The notes beneath the pieces are model-generated. The model saw only the letters and a list, made by a program, of their open reading frames with translations. It was not told the origin of the DNA and ran no database searches. From an uncultured Lachnospiraceae bacterium (lineage in GTDB: Bacteria > Bacillota_A > Clostridia > Lachnospirales > Lachnospiraceae): a stretch of DNA of 6,458 bases. The stretch covers positions 1-6,458 of the forward strand of contig CAMOFS010000096.1 of NCBI GenBank assembly GCA_946613735.1, written 5' to 3'. Within the stretch, counting starts at the first letter, position 1. The number at the start of each line of letters is the position of its first letter. The translations under genes were made by a program, and so were the position numbers. This document shows, in pieces, positions 6,426 through 6,458 of the stretch.

Positions 6426-6458
6426 AAAGATTCTTCGCTTCGCTCAGAATGACATTCC
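6426..6458 (-). repeat. Hairpin repeat, copy 2
   Basis: On the minus strand this contains ATTCT (6450-6446), GA, GC-GAA-GC (6443-6437), GA and AGAAT (6434-6430), followed by CTTT. The ATTCT/AGAAT arms pair, the GA/GA steps can form tandem G-A pairs, and GCGAAGC is the heptamer known as an unusually stable DNA mini-hairpin. The opposite strand would have TC facing TC, so the fold favours this strand, which is the sense strand of the block. It lies in the sufU leader. No promoter can be judged because the window ends here. I recall similar elements scattered in genomes of several phyla, but I cannot check this. Confidence 0.75.

Noticed and set aside
6413..6427. Longer sufU start at TTG 6427 giving five extra residues
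   Set aside because: It would put the AGAGGAG ribosome site inside the coding region. The ATG at 6412 has ideal spacing and gives family-typical numbering of the zinc ligands.
1..6458. Composite transposon bounded by the inverted end repeats
   Set aside because: No transposase or target duplication is visible, the repeats are tiny hairpins, and the genes are ordinary chromosomal types. The window edges also coincide with the repeats.

Overview
The window is a tightly packed five-gene block. Every gene is on the minus strand, so it is read from right to left. The sufU-type Fe-S gene, the XpaC-like membrane protein with an inserted winged-helix-like segment, the FIST/EAL signalling protein, the strong AGGAG ribosome sites and a G+C content in the high forties (by eye) all point to a Bacillota/Clostridia chromosome. 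My best guess is a Lachnospiraceae gut or rumen bacterium. This is inference from gene style, not a database match.

Layout in transcription order: (1) a short hairpin repeat at the right edge (6426-6458); (2) sufU, the zinc-dependent sulfur-transfer protein of SUF Fe-S assembly (5969-6412); (3) a 38-base gap holding a probable diverged copy of the repeat; (4) a 153-residue protein of unknown function with two membrane segments (5469-5930); (5) an 841-residue cytoplasmic protein with FIST sensor domains, a GGDEF-like domain that has lost its active site, and an EAL domain with all key catalytic residues (2933-5458); (6) a 585-residue protein with a LacI-type ligand-binding domain but no DNA-binding head, plus a cysteine-rich GAF-like C-terminus (1172-2929); (7) a 388-residue membrane protein with an XpaC-type C-terminal domain (22-1188); (8) a second hairpin repeat at the left edge, in inverted orientation (1-23). 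No stretch above 50 bases lacks a feature. I saw no RNA gene, CRISPR array, insertion sequence or clear intrinsic terminator.

Genes 4 to 7 look co-translated: the gaps are 10 and 3 bases, followed by a 17-base overlap. The likely core is a two-protein cytoplasmic sensing module. The FIST-EAL protein would lower cyclic-di-GMP in response to a small ligand, and the LacI-like/GAF protein may sense a second ligand and act through protein contact, since it has no visible output domain. The two small membrane proteins may place the module at, or connect it to, the cell envelope. How sufU relates to this is unclear. It may simply be the end of a suf operon lying to the right, or its presence may mean that Fe-S/redox status is one of the inputs.

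The most distinctive non-coding signal is the repeat. The two edge copies share a GAA triloop and flanking tandem G-A steps, while the inner stem differs by paired changes (GC/GC in one, GGGC/GCCC in the other). This suggests the fold is maintained. At two gene ends the repeat also supplies the last two bases of the stop codon.
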